Positions 35,852-45,759 of a stretch of 64,000 bases of DNA are shown here, one piece after another. The notes below the pieces were generated by a model. That model searched no databases, was not told the origin of the DNA, and saw only the letters and a list, made by a program, of their open reading frames with translations. Every line of letters starts with the position of its first letter. Positions within the stretch are counted from its first letter, which is position 1. This DNA is from JAFGBN01 sp964394145 (lineage in GTDB: Bacteria > Chloroflexota > Dehalococcoidia > GIF9 > AB-539-J10), in NCBI GenBank assembly GCA_964394145.1, contig CAYMVL010000025.1, positions 136,937 to 200,936 of the forward strand, read 5' to 3'. A program made the position numbers and the translations under genes.

Positions 35852-36912
35852 TACAGCGGCGTAGTTCTATACCTCTAAAGATTGGCACAGTGACTGTTGG
35901 TGGTAACGCGCCAATTATAGTACAATCCATGACTAAGACTGACACCCGTGATATTGACGCTACTATCAAGCAGATTAAGCAGCTACAGGACTGTGGCTGC
36001 GAGATAGTACGGCTGGCGATTCCAGATAAGGAAGCGGCCCAGAATATTTCAGCCATAAAGAAGGGTACGTCACTACCGCTAATCGCTGATGTACACTTCG
36101 ATTATCGTCTAGCCTTGCTTGCCTTGCAGGCTGGCATCGATGGGCTCCGTCTGAATCCAGGTAACATTCGAGACTCCGAGCAAATCACCAGGGTAGTAGC
36201 TGCTGCCAAGGAAAGAGAGATACCTATTCGAATCGGAGTGAACGCTGGCAGTTTACCGGGAAGCTTCGAACCGGATATTCCACTAGCCAGCAGGATGGTT
36301 GATGCCGCATTGGAGCAGGTAAGAATTATGGAAAACCTGAATTTCACTTTGATCAAACTCTCTCTTAAAGCGTTCGATGTTCCCACCACAGTCGAGGCTT
36401 ATAGAATGGCTGCAGACAAGACCCCGTACCCCTTGCACTTAGGCATCACCGAAGCTGGACTCCCTCAAGCTGGAGCTATACGCAGCGCCGTAGGTATTGG
36501 CATACTTCTACATCAGGGTATCGGTGATACGATACGAGTCTCCCTTAGCGCTCATCCCTGTGAAGAGATATCGGCTGCTTATGAAATCTTGAAAAGTCTC
36601 GGACTGCTCCAGCGAGGTCCAACGCTTGTAAGCTGCCCTTCCTGCGGCCGAGCCGAAGTCGATGTCATTGCCTTAGCCGAGGCAGTAGATAAACGTCTGA
36701 AAATGATAAGCAGGCCGATTAAGGTGGCCGTTATGGGTTGCGTGGTCAATGGCCCCGGAGAGGCTAAAGATGCTGACGTGGGCCTCGCCTGTGGCAAGGG
36801 CAGGGGTGCTATATTCAAGAAGGGGGAGGTGGTCCGTACAGTGGACGAGAAGGATTTTCTCGAGGCTCTGATGACAGAAGTGAAAGAAGAGGCTGAGGTC
36901 TCAGATATATGA
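35848..36912 (+). CDS. ispG: 4-hydroxy-3-methylbut-2-en-1-yl diphosphate synthase
   Basis: [4Fe-4S] reductase of the penultimate MEP-pathway step (MEcPP to HMBPP). The 354-aa bacterial form has the TIM-barrel opening IVQSMTKTDTRD, DVHFDYRLALLA, LRLNPGNI and IGVNAGSLPG. The C-terminal domain holds cluster cysteines in SCPSCGRAEVD and GCVVNGPGEAKDAD with the third Cys and catalytic Glu. Start overlaps the rseP stop. Confidence 0.97.
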   Translation: MIQRRSSIPLKIGTVTVGGNAPIIVQSMTKTDTRDIDATIKQIKQLQDCGCEIVRLAIPDKEAAQNISAIKKGTSLPLIADVHFDYRLALLALQAGIDGLRLNPGNIRDSEQITRVVAAAKEREIPIRIGVNAGSLPGSFEPDIPLASRMVDAALEQVRIMENLNFTLIKLSLKAFDVPTTVEAYRMAADKTPYPLHLGITEAGLPQAGAIRSAVGIGILLHQGIGDTIRVSLSAHPCEEISAAYEILKSLGLLQRGPTLVSCPSCGRAEVDVIALAEAVDKRLKMISRPIKVAVMGCVVNGPGEAKDADVGLACGKGRGAIFKKGEVVRTVDEKDFLEALMTEVKEEAEVSDI

Positions 36913-36979
36913 AAAAGCAGGAGACAGGCGCGGTTACCCGTCATAGTAGAAGCAAGGACTGTTAAGGAGGAAGCGAGAT

Positions 36980-37264
36980 ATGGAAGAGTATCCAATTACT
37001 ATCGGCCTTGAATACGAAGAAAGACTGTCGCGACTAACCACGTTTTTCAGGTTTTTCATGGCCATCCCCCACTATATATGTCTGTATGGTCTCGGCATCG
37101 CTGCTGCGGTCGTCGTCTTTATCTCATGGTGGTCGATTTTATTCACGGCTCGATATCCTAAGTGGGCATTCAGATTTGTTAGTGGCTGTTTCCGCTGGAA
37201 TACAAGGTTAGGTGGATATTGTCTCTTGTTAACGGACAAATATCCACCATTTAGCCTCGACTGA
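36980..37264 (+). CDS. DUF4389 membrane protein
   Basis: 94 aa with two transmembrane segments (about residues 20-45 and 46-58) and the family pattern RLTTFFRFFMAIPHYI, WWSILFTARYP and FVSGCFRWNTRLGGYC...LTDKYPPF. DUF4389 proteins are widespread in Chloroflexi and Actinobacteria, with no known function. A consensus AAGGAGG lies seven to eight bases before the ATG. It sits between ispG and proS on the same strand with short spacers, so it is probably in the operon. Confidence 0.85.
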   Translation: MEEYPITIGLEYEERLSRLTTFFRFFMAIPHYICLYGLGIAAAVVVFISWWSILFTARYPKWAFRFVSGCFRWNTRLGGYCLLLTDKYPPFSLD

Positions 37265-37297
37265 TGCGGTCCACGAGTTTTATCTTGAGGGTAAGAA

Positions 37298-39004
37298 ATG
37301 CGTTTCTCTAAGATTTTTGGCAGGACATTGCGACAAGCACCAGCAGAGGCTGAGAGCGTAAGCCATCAGTTGTTGCTCCGGGCAGGCATGATTGCGCAGC
37401 AGGCCGCCGGAGTCTATTCTTACCTGCCTTTAGGCCTGCGTGTGCTCAAGAAGATAGAAAACATAATTAGAGAGGAAATGGATAAGGCCGGGGGCCAGGA
37501 ATTGATGCTGCCCGTGTTACAGCCTTTTGAACTCTGGCAGCAATCAGGCAGATGGCTCTCATTTGGTCAGTCTCTCTTCACCCTAACCGACCGTAGAGAG
37601 CATCGGCTAGTCTTAGGACCAACACACGAAGAGGTTATTGCCGACCTTGCCCATCGATACGTGCAAAGCTACCGTGACCTTCCCATGCTTATTTACCAGA
37701 TACAGACTAAATTCCGGGATGAGCCCCGCCCCCGTGGCGGGCTACTCAGAGTTCGTGAGTTCATAATGAAAGACCTCTACAGCTTTGACGCTGATGAGAC
37801 TGGTCTTGATGAAAGCTATCAGAAAATGTGCCAAACATATAAGAGTATTTATGCACGCCTGGGTTTACAGGCGGTGATGGTCGAAGCAGATAGCGGTGCC
37901 ATAGGTGGCAAGGAATCCCATGAATTCATGTTTATTACAGAGAATGGCGAGGATGAGATTATATATTGTGCCAATTGCGGCTATACAGTCAATGTGGAGA
38001 AGGCCCAATTCACCAAGACCGGGCCAAATGACCAGACGCCATTTCCTCTTGAGGAGATAACAACACCGGGTTGCAAGACTATAGAGCAAGTGGCCAGTTT
38101 TGTCGGAGTGCCACCAAGTCAAACGCTCAAAGCTGTGTTCTATTCCGCAGACGGTAAATTCGTATTTGTTGTTATCAGAGGCGATCTAGAAGTTAACGAA
38201 ACGAAATTAAGGAACACATTGAAGTGCTCCGAACTTCGCCTCGCTAACGACAGCGAAGTAATTGAGGCAGGCCTGGTAGCTGGTTCCGCATCGCCCATAG
38301 GCATAAAGGGGGCTAAGGTCGTTGCTGACGATTCCATAACCCTTGGCTCCAATTTCGTTGTCGGCGCCAACAAGGCAGGGTTCCATTATAAGAATGCAAA
38401 CTACCCCAACGATTTTCAGGTTGACATCATAGCCGACATTGCCTTGGCTCGCACCGGAGACAGCTGCCCTAAGTGCGGCAGGAAACTCTCATCTGCCCGT
38501 GGCATTGAGGTCGGCCACGTATTCAAATTAGGCACATTCATTAGCCAGAAACTGGGCGCAACCTATCTCGCCCGGGACGGTTTGGTCAAGCCAATTGTTA
38601 TGGGCTCTTATGGCATCGGGTTGGGTCGGCTCCTGGCTGCCATAGTAGAACAAAGCCATGACGACAAAGGCATAATCTGGCCACTTCCAGTTGCCCCCTA
38701 CCATGTTTATCTTTGTCCCTTATACTCAGACAATCCCGCCGTTGCGTCAACCGCAGATAGCGTCTACCAGGACTTGAAAGACAACGGAACCGAGGTAATC
38801 CTGGACGACCGTGATGAGTCCCCGGGAACTAAATTCAATGATGCTGACCTTCTAGGAATACCTTTACGGCTGACCCTATCGCCACGGACCTTGAAAAAAC
38901 AGAGCATAGAGCTTAAATGGCGCTGGGAGAGGGAACCACAGCTATTGCCGCTGGATAAACTAGGCCCTCAGATCAACGCGCTACTGAGAGAAAAATCGTG
39001 CTGA
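37298..39004 (+). CDS. proS: prolyl-tRNA synthetase, bacterial type
   Basis: Class II synthetase, 568 aa. It has the catalytic core with LGPTHEEVIADLAHRYVQSYRDLPM and RFRDEPRPRGGLLRVREF-like motif 2, the YbaK-like editing domain inserted at about 225-390 (KAVFYSADGKFVFVVIRG), motif 3 GSYGIGLGRLLAA, and the anticodon-binding domain (about 460-568). A zinc-like CANCG...CPKCG pair flanks the editing insert. It ends the + strand operon and converges with pheT after a 350-base gap. Confidence 0.96.
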   Translation: MRFSKIFGRTLRQAPAEAESVSHQLLLRAGMIAQQAAGVYSYLPLGLRVLKKIENIIREEMDKAGGQELMLPVLQPFELWQQSGRWLSFGQSLFTLTDRREHRLVLGPTHEEVIADLAHRYVQSYRDLPMLIYQIQTKFRDEPRPRGGLLRVREFIMKDLYSFDADETGLDESYQKMCQTYKSIYARLGLQAVMVEADSGAIGGKESHEFMFITENGEDEIIYCANCGYTVNVEKAQFTKTGPNDQTPFPLEEITTPGCKTIEQVASFVGVPPSQTLKAVFYSADGKFVFVVIRGDLEVNETKLRNTLKCSELRLANDSEVIEAGLVAGSASPIGIKGAKVVADDSITLGSNFVVGANKAGFHYKNANYPNDFQVDIIADIALARTGDSCPKCGRKLSSARGIEVGHVFKLGTFISQKLGATYLARDGLVKPIVMGSYGIGLGRLLAAIVEQSHDDKGIIWPLPVAPYHVYLCPLYSDNPAVASTADSVYQDLKDNGTEVILDDRDESPGTKFNDADLLGIPLRLTLSPRTLKKQSIELKWRWEREPQLLPLDKLGPQINALLREKSC

Positions 39005-39354
39005 ACGATTACTATCTGGAAGGTGGGTATGCGTACGATCACCACAGCAATCTTCGCCGGCGAGAAGGCTCCCGTCTATCCACCCGATAACATGGCTACA
39101 TCAAATGCAACAATGGAGAGTCCCATGCGAAGGCATTGTTAGTTTCCCACAGGGCGAGAAAGAAGCCACAGCCCACAAGGTAAGGTTGTTGAGTCACTCT
39201 AGCCGTCTAAGCCACTGAGATAGCTATTGCTCTCCAAGAATTCTGCCATAGGCTTGCACATGAAGAGAATGAAGCAGCGATTTCATATCTCGCCGGGCCT
39301 TGTGCCCGCATCCCGAGAAAGTCGAAGAGCAGCAAGTAGGTAAGCTACTTTATG
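39005..39354. other. gap between convergent proS and pheT
   Basis: 350 bases. One short ORF, 39029-39142 (+, 37 codons, opening MRTITTAIFAGEKAPVYPP), has AAGG five bases before its ATG and might be translated, but nothing else supports it. A small perfect stem (CGGGC/GCCCG, 39294-39308) could help end transcription; it lacks a T-run. Otherwise nothing recognisable. Confidence 0.35.
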
Positions 39355-41769
39355 TCAAGCCCTTAGAGTAGCACCCAGTTGCTGACCCAGTTTCTCCAGA
39401 ATCTCATGCTGAGTCTGGTTCACTTCCTCATCCGTCAGAGTACGGCTGGGCGATTGATATACCACCCTCATAGCAAATGATTTCCTACCAGCAGCTATCT
39501 GGTTACCGCGATAAAGATCAAACAGTGTAATGCCTGTTACTAAGGGGAAACTATCGATTATATCCTGCAATTGTTGATAAGTCACCTGCTCATCTACCAC
39601 CAAAGCCATGTCTCTAGTTACACTGGGGAAGCGAATCACAGGCCGGTATTTTCTCACCCCGGTAAATCTGGCTAACAGTCTCTCTATATCAATTTCAATA
39701 AGATAGGCGGGCGCAAGAATTTCAAAGCTCTGAGTTACCCTCGGATGAAGCTCCCCAACTACACCAACTTTGTCATTGTCAATCATTATGTCAGCGCTCC
39801 TTCCAGGAGCTAAACCTTCATCATCGCTGGGAGCGAACTCTACATCTAAACTCAAGGAGTCTAATAGACCCTCCACAGTGCCTTTGGCATCAAAGAACTC
39901 AAGTAACTCCTTATCACTAAGCCAGGACAACCCTGTCCTCAAGCCGCTAAGTCCAGCACAAAGCATTTCTTTTTCCTGAGGCAGTTCTTTTCCCTGCGGC
40001 AGAAACACTTTGCCAATTTCAAATAGCCTTATCCCAGCTTGTTCATATTTCTCGTTATGGGACAAAGTAGCCAACAGACTGGCCCGTAAAGAGGTGCGCA
40101 GATATTCCTGCTCCCTCGTCATAGGATTAACTACTTTTAAAGCTGAAATCTCGGATTGAGGTTCTTGGGAAAGCTTCCGTAGCTGCTCGAGACCGGTCAA
40201 AGAATAGGTCAATATTTCCTGGAAACCACAGCCGGTCAGAAAACCGGACAGTCTTTGTTTCAAATCGCTTCGCTGTACTCGCAATGAAAACGCTGATTCC
40301 TGTGCCGGTAACGGAGCGCTAAGCCCGATCAGGGGAATCTTGTCATAACCAATAATGCGAACTACTTCCTCCACCAGATCAGCAGCAGACTTAATGTCGC
40401 TACGCCAGTAGGGAGTACGCACTGAGATTTGCGAAGATGAAAGCTCCTGAATATCGAAACCGAGAAGCCTTAGCACTTCGGTAATCTGGGAGCATTCTAC
40501 TTCCATGCCTGAGAGTCGCTTTACCTGCTCGGCAGAGAGTAGAATCCTTGCTGGCCCCGATTTCCCGGGGTAAACATCAATTACGCCCTTGGCAGCTTCA
40601 CCGCCAGCCAATTCCAGCAGCAACTGAGTAGCTCGCTTCAGAGGCGAGAGTGGTAATTCTGGATTTAACCCCTTATCAAAACGGATTGAAGCTTCGCTCT
40701 GAAGCTGAAGGGCAGCGCATCCCCGGCGAATAATAGCTTGGTTAAAATTAGCTGACTCCAGGAGAATAACAGTACTTTCATCCGTAACTTCGGTGTCTAA
40801 CCCTCCCATAATACCGCCAACAGCAATAGCCTTTGCTTTGTCAGCAATTACTAAGACATCTGAATTCAGAGTACGCTTCACTCCGTCCAGACTGGTTATT
40901 ACCTCACCATCTAGAGCCCGACGAATAACAACTTGTCCACCGCTGAGCTTATCATAATCAAAGGCATGCAGAGGTTGACCATATTCGAGCATCACATAGT
41001 TGGTAACATCAACAATATTGTTAATAGGACGCATACCATAGTCACTCAGGCGTCGTTGCAGCCAGATTGGTGAGGATGCTATCTTCACCCCTCTAATTAG
41101 GCTAGCACAGTATCTGGGACACAAGCGTGGCTCAACAATGTCGACAGAGACAAGAGAGTCAACCGACTCCTCTGCCTCTTCATAACGTATTCCAGGCAAG
41201 CTAAGCGGTTGGCCAGTGAGAGCGGAGATTTCTCTAGCTATGCCGACTACAGACAGGCAATCAGGGCGATTTGGAGTTATATCGAAATCAAGAATTACGT
41301 CGCCCAAATAATCGTTAAGAGGCATACCTTTTGGAGCCTCGAAAGGCAAGACCATTATACCTTCGTGCTTATCAGAAATAGCCAGTTCCTTCTCAGAACA
41401 AACCATACCCTCAGAAAGAATGCCGCGGATTTTGGCCGACTTTAACACAACAGTGTTCCCAGTGTGCCCATCTATAAGTCGGGTGCCTACCGGAGCAAAA
41501 GGCACCTTTTGACTCAGGCTGATGTTAGGAGCACCGCAAACCACGGTGACTTGTTGAGTACCAATATCGACAGTTGCCAGCGTTAAACGGTCGGCATTAG
41601 GATGGGGATTTAAGCCTACTACTTCACCTATTACCACATTGTCCCATGTGCCCCCCACAACCCTTACGCCTTTGACCTCGATACCAGCCATGGTTAGCCT
41701 CTCGGCTAGCTCTTTAGGTGAGAGCGCTATACTGACGTACTCTTTGAGCCACTTAAGTGAGGCTTTCAT
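39355..41769 (-). CDS. pheT: phenylalanyl-tRNA synthetase beta subunit
   Basis: The 804-aa beta chain of the heterotetramer. Domains in order: N-terminal OB (tRNA-bind, LNPHPNADRLTLATVD, about 40-150), B3/B4 editing region (GQPLHAFDYDKL and GIMGGLDTEV), B5 (about 400-475), the inactive synthetase-like core, and the C-terminal anticodon-binding FDX-ACB domain (about 710-804, FPSVTRDMALVVDEQ). It lies 17 bases after pheS. Confidence 0.97.
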   Translation of the reverse strand: MKASLKWLKEYVSIALSPKELAERLTMAGIEVKGVRVVGGTWDNVVIGEVVGLNPHPNADRLTLATVDIGTQQVTVVCGAPNISLSQKVPFAPVGTRLIDGHTGNTVVLKSAKIRGILSEGMVCSEKELAISDKHEGIMVLPFEAPKGMPLNDYLGDVILDFDITPNRPDCLSVVGIAREISALTGQPLSLPGIRYEEAEESVDSLVSVDIVEPRLCPRYCASLIRGVKIASSPIWLQRRLSDYGMRPINNIVDVTNYVMLEYGQPLHAFDYDKLSGGQVVIRRALDGEVITSLDGVKRTLNSDVLVIADKAKAIAVGGIMGGLDTEVTDESTVILLESANFNQAIIRRGCAALQLQSEASIRFDKGLNPELPLSPLKRATQLLLELAGGEAAKGVIDVYPGKSGPARILLSAEQVKRLSGMEVECSQITEVLRLLGFDIQELSSSQISVRTPYWRSDIKSAADLVEEVVRIIGYDKIPLIGLSAPLPAQESAFSLRVQRSDLKQRLSGFLTGCGFQEILTYSLTGLEQLRKLSQEPQSEISALKVVNPMTREQEYLRTSLRASLLATLSHNEKYEQAGIRLFEIGKVFLPQGKELPQEKEMLCAGLSGLRTGLSWLSDKELLEFFDAKGTVEGLLDSLSLDVEFAPSDDEGLAPGRSADIMIDNDKVGVVGELHPRVTQSFEILAPAYLIEIDIERLLARFTGVRKYRPVIRFPSVTRDMALVVDEQVTYQQLQDIIDSFPLVTGITLFDLYRGNQIAAGRKSFAMRVVYQSPSRTLTDEEVNQTQHEILEKLGQQLGATLRA

Positions 41770-41786
41770 CTTGGGCTTCTAAGAAC

Positions 41787-42821
41787 CTAGAATTGGTTTA
41801 AGAACCTCAGGTCATTGCTATAGAATAGCCGAATATCATCAATGCCGTAGCGAAGCATGGGAATTCGTTCCACTCCCAGACCAAAAGCAAAACCACTATA
41901 GATTTCAGGGTCAATATTCACTCTCTTGAGGACATCAGCATGAACCATGCCAGCTCCTAGTATTTCAAGCCAGCCAGTGTAGGCGCACAGCCGGCAGCCA
42001 GCGCCGTGACAAGCCAGACATTGGATCGCTACCTCCACCCCCGGCTCTACAAACGGGAAATAATCACAGCGAAAGCGTACCTTAGTTTCCTCACCGAACA
42101 GATAATGGCAAAACTGAAACAAGGTGCTCTTCAAATTAGCCATAGTGACGTTCACATCCACAACTAAGCCCTCGACCTGATAGAACATAGACTCATGCGT
42201 GGCATCGGTTGCTTCATATCTGTAAGTCCGTCCAGGTACTATTACTCTTATTGGTGGACGACTCTGTTCCATAATCCTGATCTGCATAGGCGAAGTATGA
42301 GTACGTAACAGCCTGGCCTTCTCACCCGACTCCGAGTCTATCCACAGGGTTGCAAACATATCCCGTGCGGGATGATGTTGGGGGATATTCAAGGCTTCAA
42401 AATTGTAGTAATCCCACTCCACATCGGGTCCTTCGACAACTTGAAAACCCATGTTCTTGAAAACGTCGCATATCTCCCCCAATGCCCGAGTGATAGGATG
42501 GAGTCTCCCGATGGGAACAGGGCGACCAGGTAGTGTGACATCCAGTTTCTCACGGTCAAGTAGAGAAACTACGCTCGCTTCCTGCAGCGCCCTTCGCTTT
42601 TCGGCAAAAACAAGATCAAGGGATTTCTTAATCTCGTTTGCTCTGGCACCTACGCCTTTCCGTTCGTCCAGCGATAGCTTGCCCAGGGAGTGCAGAATCC
42701 GAGCTAAGTTCCCTTTCTTGCCCAGATTGCGAACACGCCAGGACTCGAGATCCGCAAAATTGTCCGCTTTGTCCAGCTCATTAAGAGCCTTTAGCTGGAG
42801 TTCTTCGAGCTGTTCTAGCAT
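41787..42821 (-). CDS. pheS: phenylalanyl-tRNA synthetase alpha subunit
   Basis: The catalytic alpha chain, 344 aa. It has an N-terminal coiled coil (about 1-85), then the class II core with DMFATLWID, LLRTHTSPMQIRIM, TDATHESMFYQVEGLVVD and motif 3 GLGVERIPMLRYGI. A Cys-rich insert CLACHGAGCRLCAYTGW could bind zinc. The ATG shares one base with the rplT TAA stop. This is the familiar rplT-pheS-pheT order. Confidence 0.97.
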   Translation of the reverse strand: MLEQLEELQLKALNELDKADNFADLESWRVRNLGKKGNLARILHSLGKLSLDERKGVGARANEIKKSLDLVFAEKRRALQEASVVSLLDREKLDVTLPGRPVPIGRLHPITRALGEICDVFKNMGFQVVEGPDVEWDYYNFEALNIPQHHPARDMFATLWIDSESGEKARLLRTHTSPMQIRIMEQSRPPIRVIVPGRTYRYEATDATHESMFYQVEGLVVDVNVTMANLKSTLFQFCHYLFGEETKVRFRCDYFPFVEPGVEVAIQCLACHGAGCRLCAYTGWLEILGAGMVHADVLKRVNIDPEIYSGFAFGLGVERIPMLRYGIDDIRLFYSNDLRFLNQF

Positions 42822-43174
42822 TAACTGCCAATTTTCGCAAGCGTTGTTAATTTGGCAAAGCCCTCGGGATCCTTAATAGCCATCTCAGCCAGCATCTTAC
42901 GATTTATCGACATATTTGATTTCTTTAAGCCGACCATAAGCTGACTATAACTGATTCCCTCAGCCCGAGCGGCCGCATTGATGCGTGCAATCCATAGCCG
43001 CCTGAAATCGCTCTTCCGCTCACGACGGTGACCGTAAGAATAATCCAGAGCATGAAGCATCGATTCATGAGCATCACGATATAGGGAATGCCTCGAAGCT
43101 CTATGGCCTTTGGTTAGCTGCAGTACTTTCTTATGACGTCTATGTGTGACTTTCCCACTTCTAGCTCGTGGCAA
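42821..43174 (-). CDS. rplT: 50S ribosomal protein L20
   Basis: 117 aa. It has the basic N-terminal extension and core of L20: GKVTHRRHKKVLQLTKGHRA, YGHRRERKSDFRRLWIARINAAAR and GLKKSNMSINRKMLAEMA. It starts with TTG (43174-43172) behind a strong AAGGAGGG. The 107-base gap from rpmI may contain the L20 autoregulatory leader known in other bacteria; I could not identify the structure. Confidence 0.97.
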   Translation of the reverse strand: MPRARSGKVTHRRHKKVLQLTKGHRASRHSLYRDAHESMLHALDYSYGHRRERKSDFRRLWIARINAAARAEGISYSQLMVGLKKSNMSINRKMLAEMAIKDPEGFAKLTTLAKIGS

Positions 43175-43281
43175 TACTGTCCCTCCTTAACCTTAGTTCT
43201 CAGATGTAATCTCCTTAGGCTTCACAATACGGCATCATTATGAACGAGATTCCAAAGGGTATCCATTCCAAGACTCCTGTG

Positions 43282-43479
43282 CTATGCGTATGGCAGAAGC
43301 CTCTTTATGCGCTTCCTGTCTGAGGGAGATACCGGAATCATCTCATCATAAAGACGCTTGCTTCTAGGGGCCTTGCGGCGTCTCAAATGACTTTTGCCAC
43401 ATTTTGTACGTGTCAGCTTGCCACTGCCAGTCACATGGAAGCGGCTTGCTGCCCCTTTATGAGTCTTGAGTTTCGGCAT
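43282..43479 (-). CDS. rpmI: 50S ribosomal protein L35
   Basis: 65 aa, very basic, the standard length. Signature: MPKLKTHKGAASRFHVTGSG, then SHLRRRKAPRSKR. It starts inside the end of infC (23-base overlap) with GGAG about 10 bases before the ATG, so it is probably coupled to IF3 translation. Confidence 0.96.
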   Translation of the reverse strand: MPKLKTHKGAASRFHVTGSGKLTRTKCGKSHLRRRKAPRSKRLYDEMIPVSPSDRKRIKRLLPYA

Positions 43480-44014
43480 TTTTTTTCGTCTCCTTGACCC
43501 CCTTAGTAGGTAGGGGAGATAGAGTTAAAGCTATATTCCTTGCATCTCTAGCAGGGTGGTCGCTTACCACAGCTACTTCCTTCAAAGCGTCGCTGACTCT
43601 TCTTAACACCCGCCAACCGGACTCAGGGTAAATGACCTCACGCCCTCTAAATCTGACTACCAGCCTTATCTTGCTACCTTCCTCCAATAGTTTTCTCACT
43701 GTTCTAATCTTTGCCTGCAAATCATGCTCTTCAATTTTCGGCCTTAGACGGACCTCCTTGAGTAACCCGACCTTCAGGCTCTTCTTCTGCTTCCGTTCCT
43801 TCTTCGTTTGCTCATATTTATATCTGCCATAATCAAGAAGGCGACATACAGGTGGTACTGTCGTCGGCGATACCGCTACCAAATCAAAACCGTGCTCCTG
43901 GGCAATCTGTAACGCTCGCAAAAGAGGTACAACACCCAACTGTTCCCCATTTTCCCCTATAAGCCGTACCTCCCTAGCTCTAATTTGCCTGTTAATCGGT
44001 AATTCTTTGACTAT
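43457..44014 (-). CDS. infC: translation initiation factor IF-3, AUA start
   Basis: IF-3 keeps subunits apart and monitors start-codon choice. The first ATG/GTG/TTG-type start (TTG, 43939) would remove the conserved N-terminal segment INRQIRAREVRLIGENGEQ, which is open in the same frame up to a TAG at 44023-44021. The only codon at the right distance from a ribosome site is ATA (44014-44012), nine bases after AGGGAG. infC in many bacteria starts with rare AUU/AUA/AUC codons, which lets IF-3 repress itself. That gives 185 aa with N- and C-terminal IF-3 domains (KIRLVVRFRGRE). It follows thrS by 23 bases and overlaps rpmI. Confidence 0.93.
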   Translation of the reverse strand: MVKELPINRQIRAREVRLIGENGEQLGVVPLLRALQIAQEHGFDLVAVSPTTVPPVCRLLDYGRYKYEQTKKERKQKKSLKVGLLKEVRLRPKIEEHDLQAKIRTVRKLLEEGSKIRLVVRFRGREVIYPESGWRVLRRVSDALKEVAVVSDHPARDARNIALTLSPLPTKGVKETKKNAETQDS

Positions 44015-44037
44015 GCTCCCCTACTCCCTGAAGCAGT

Positions 44038-45759
44038 TTAAGACTTCGCCTCGACAGCTGATTTTATTCTATTACTGACCTGTAACAGCGATTCTAAACC
44101 CAAGTCCTCCCCGCTCCTCAACCGAACCGATATCTTCGATGAAGCCAATTCTCTATCACCGACAACAAGTATATACGGAACCTTGTCCAATTGAGCCTCT
44201 CTGATCTTCAAATTCATTCTCTCAGAACGGTCATCCACCTTCAGTCGGATGTCTTCTTTCTTAAGCTCATTCCCTACCGTATAAGAATAGTTCACGTGAC
44301 GATCCGCTATAGGAATCAATACTGCTTGAACCGGTGCTAGCCAAGCAGGGAAAGCGCCACCGTAATGTTCTGTGAGGCAAGCCATAAAACGCTCCATACT
44401 ACCCAGGACTGTGCGGTGTATCATTATCGCATTATGCTCCAAACCATCCTCGCCAATATAGCAGACATTGAAGCGTAAGGGCAAGTTGAAGTCAACTTGG
44501 ACGGTAGGTCCTTGCCAGCTGTGCCCAATAGCATCTTCGAGCTTAATATCAATCTTAGGTCCGTAAAAAACTCCTTCCCCAGGGTCTATCTCGTAAGGCA
44601 GTTCTAGCTTCTGTAAGACGCGCTTAAGGGATTCCGTAGCTTCCTCCCACATTTGGAGAGTGCCAGCATATTTTTCCGGGCGTGTAGACAACAGCAACTC
44701 ATAACTGGTAAACCCGAAACTCGTCATCATGAATTGCGCCAGTCTTAGGACTCCTGCAACCTCCTCCTCAATCTGGTCAGGGCGACAAAAGATGTGAGCG
44801 TCGTCCTGAGTGAATCCCCTCACCCTGGCCAGTCCATATAACACGCCAGCTCGTTCATAGCGGTATACTGTACCTAATTCAGCATATCTCAAAGGCAAAT
44901 TGCGGTAGCTCCGCAATTGACTCTTATAAATCAATATATGCCCCAAGCAGTTCATCGGCCTCACTATATACTGCTGGCCCTCGACTTCCATTGGCGAGTA
45001 TAGATAATCGCGATAGAAATCCCAGTGTCCGCTGATTTTCCATAAATCCAGCTTGGCAATATGAGGCGTATAGACGATGTCATAGCCTCGCTTAATGTGC
45101 TCCGCCTTCCAAAAATCCTCGATAATCTGTCTCACCATAGCACCTTTAGGATGCCAGCAAATCAAGCCAGGACCAATCTCCTCATGAATGCTGAAAAGGT
45201 CAAGCTCCCTGCCAAGCTTCCTGTGATCACGTTTGGCAGCTTCAGCCTGGCGAGATAGATAATCCTCAAGGTCCGCCTCAGTCTCAAAAGCCACACCATA
45301 AATTCTCTGCAGCATAGGGCGTTTTTCATCACCCCGCCAATATGCTCCAGCTACATGAGTTAGCTTGAATGCCTTTAATTCGCCAGTAGAAGCTATGTGA
45401 GGCCCACGACACAAATCCGTGAACGAGCCTTGCTTGTAGACGGTTACTGTGGTATCAGGCAGATCATCAATCAGTTCAAGCTTGTAAGGCTGAGCGGCAA
45501 AGAGGTGGCGTGCTTCTTCTTTGCTCACCTCTTCTCTGGTGAATGGCATATTGGCATCGATAATTTCTATCATTTTGTTTTCAATTATAGGCAAATCCTC
45601 TGACGTCAGTGATCTGGGCAGGTCAAAGTCATAGTAGAAGCCATTCTCGATAGCTGGACCTATAGCGAATTTAGCTCCGGGGAAAATGTATTGTACTGCT
45701 TCCGCTAATATATGGGCAGCAGAGTGACGCATCACATCCAGTTTCGTTTCTTTAGCCAT
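44038..45759 (-). CDS. thrS: threonyl-tRNA synthetase without TGS domain
   Basis: 573 aa. It begins directly at the editing domain: MRHSAAHILAEAV gives the HxxxH editing motif at about residues 11-15. The N-terminal TGS domain of about 60 residues found in E. coli ThrRS is absent. The class II core includes zinc ligands in RPMNCLGH, motif 2 RYERAGVLYGLARVRGFTQDD and motif 3 HRTVLGSMERF; the anticodon domain ends the protein. It heads the thrS-infC-rpmI-rplT-pheS-pheT run. No T-box leader was recognised. Confidence 0.96.
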   Translation of the reverse strand: MAKETKLDVMRHSAAHILAEAVQYIFPGAKFAIGPAIENGFYYDFDLPRSLTSEDLPIIENKMIEIIDANMPFTREEVSKEEARHLFAAQPYKLELIDDLPDTTVTVYKQGSFTDLCRGPHIASTGELKAFKLTHVAGAYWRGDEKRPMLQRIYGVAFETEADLEDYLSRQAEAAKRDHRKLGRELDLFSIHEEIGPGLICWHPKGAMVRQIIEDFWKAEHIKRGYDIVYTPHIAKLDLWKISGHWDFYRDYLYSPMEVEGQQYIVRPMNCLGHILIYKSQLRSYRNLPLRYAELGTVYRYERAGVLYGLARVRGFTQDDAHIFCRPDQIEEEVAGVLRLAQFMMTSFGFTSYELLLSTRPEKYAGTLQMWEEATESLKRVLQKLELPYEIDPGEGVFYGPKIDIKLEDAIGHSWQGPTVQVDFNLPLRFNVCYIGEDGLEHNAIMIHRTVLGSMERFMACLTEHYGGAFPAWLAPVQAVLIPIADRHVNYSYTVGNELKKEDIRLKVDDRSERMNLKIREAQLDKVPYILVVGDRELASSKISVRLRSGEDLGLESLLQVSNRIKSAVEAKS

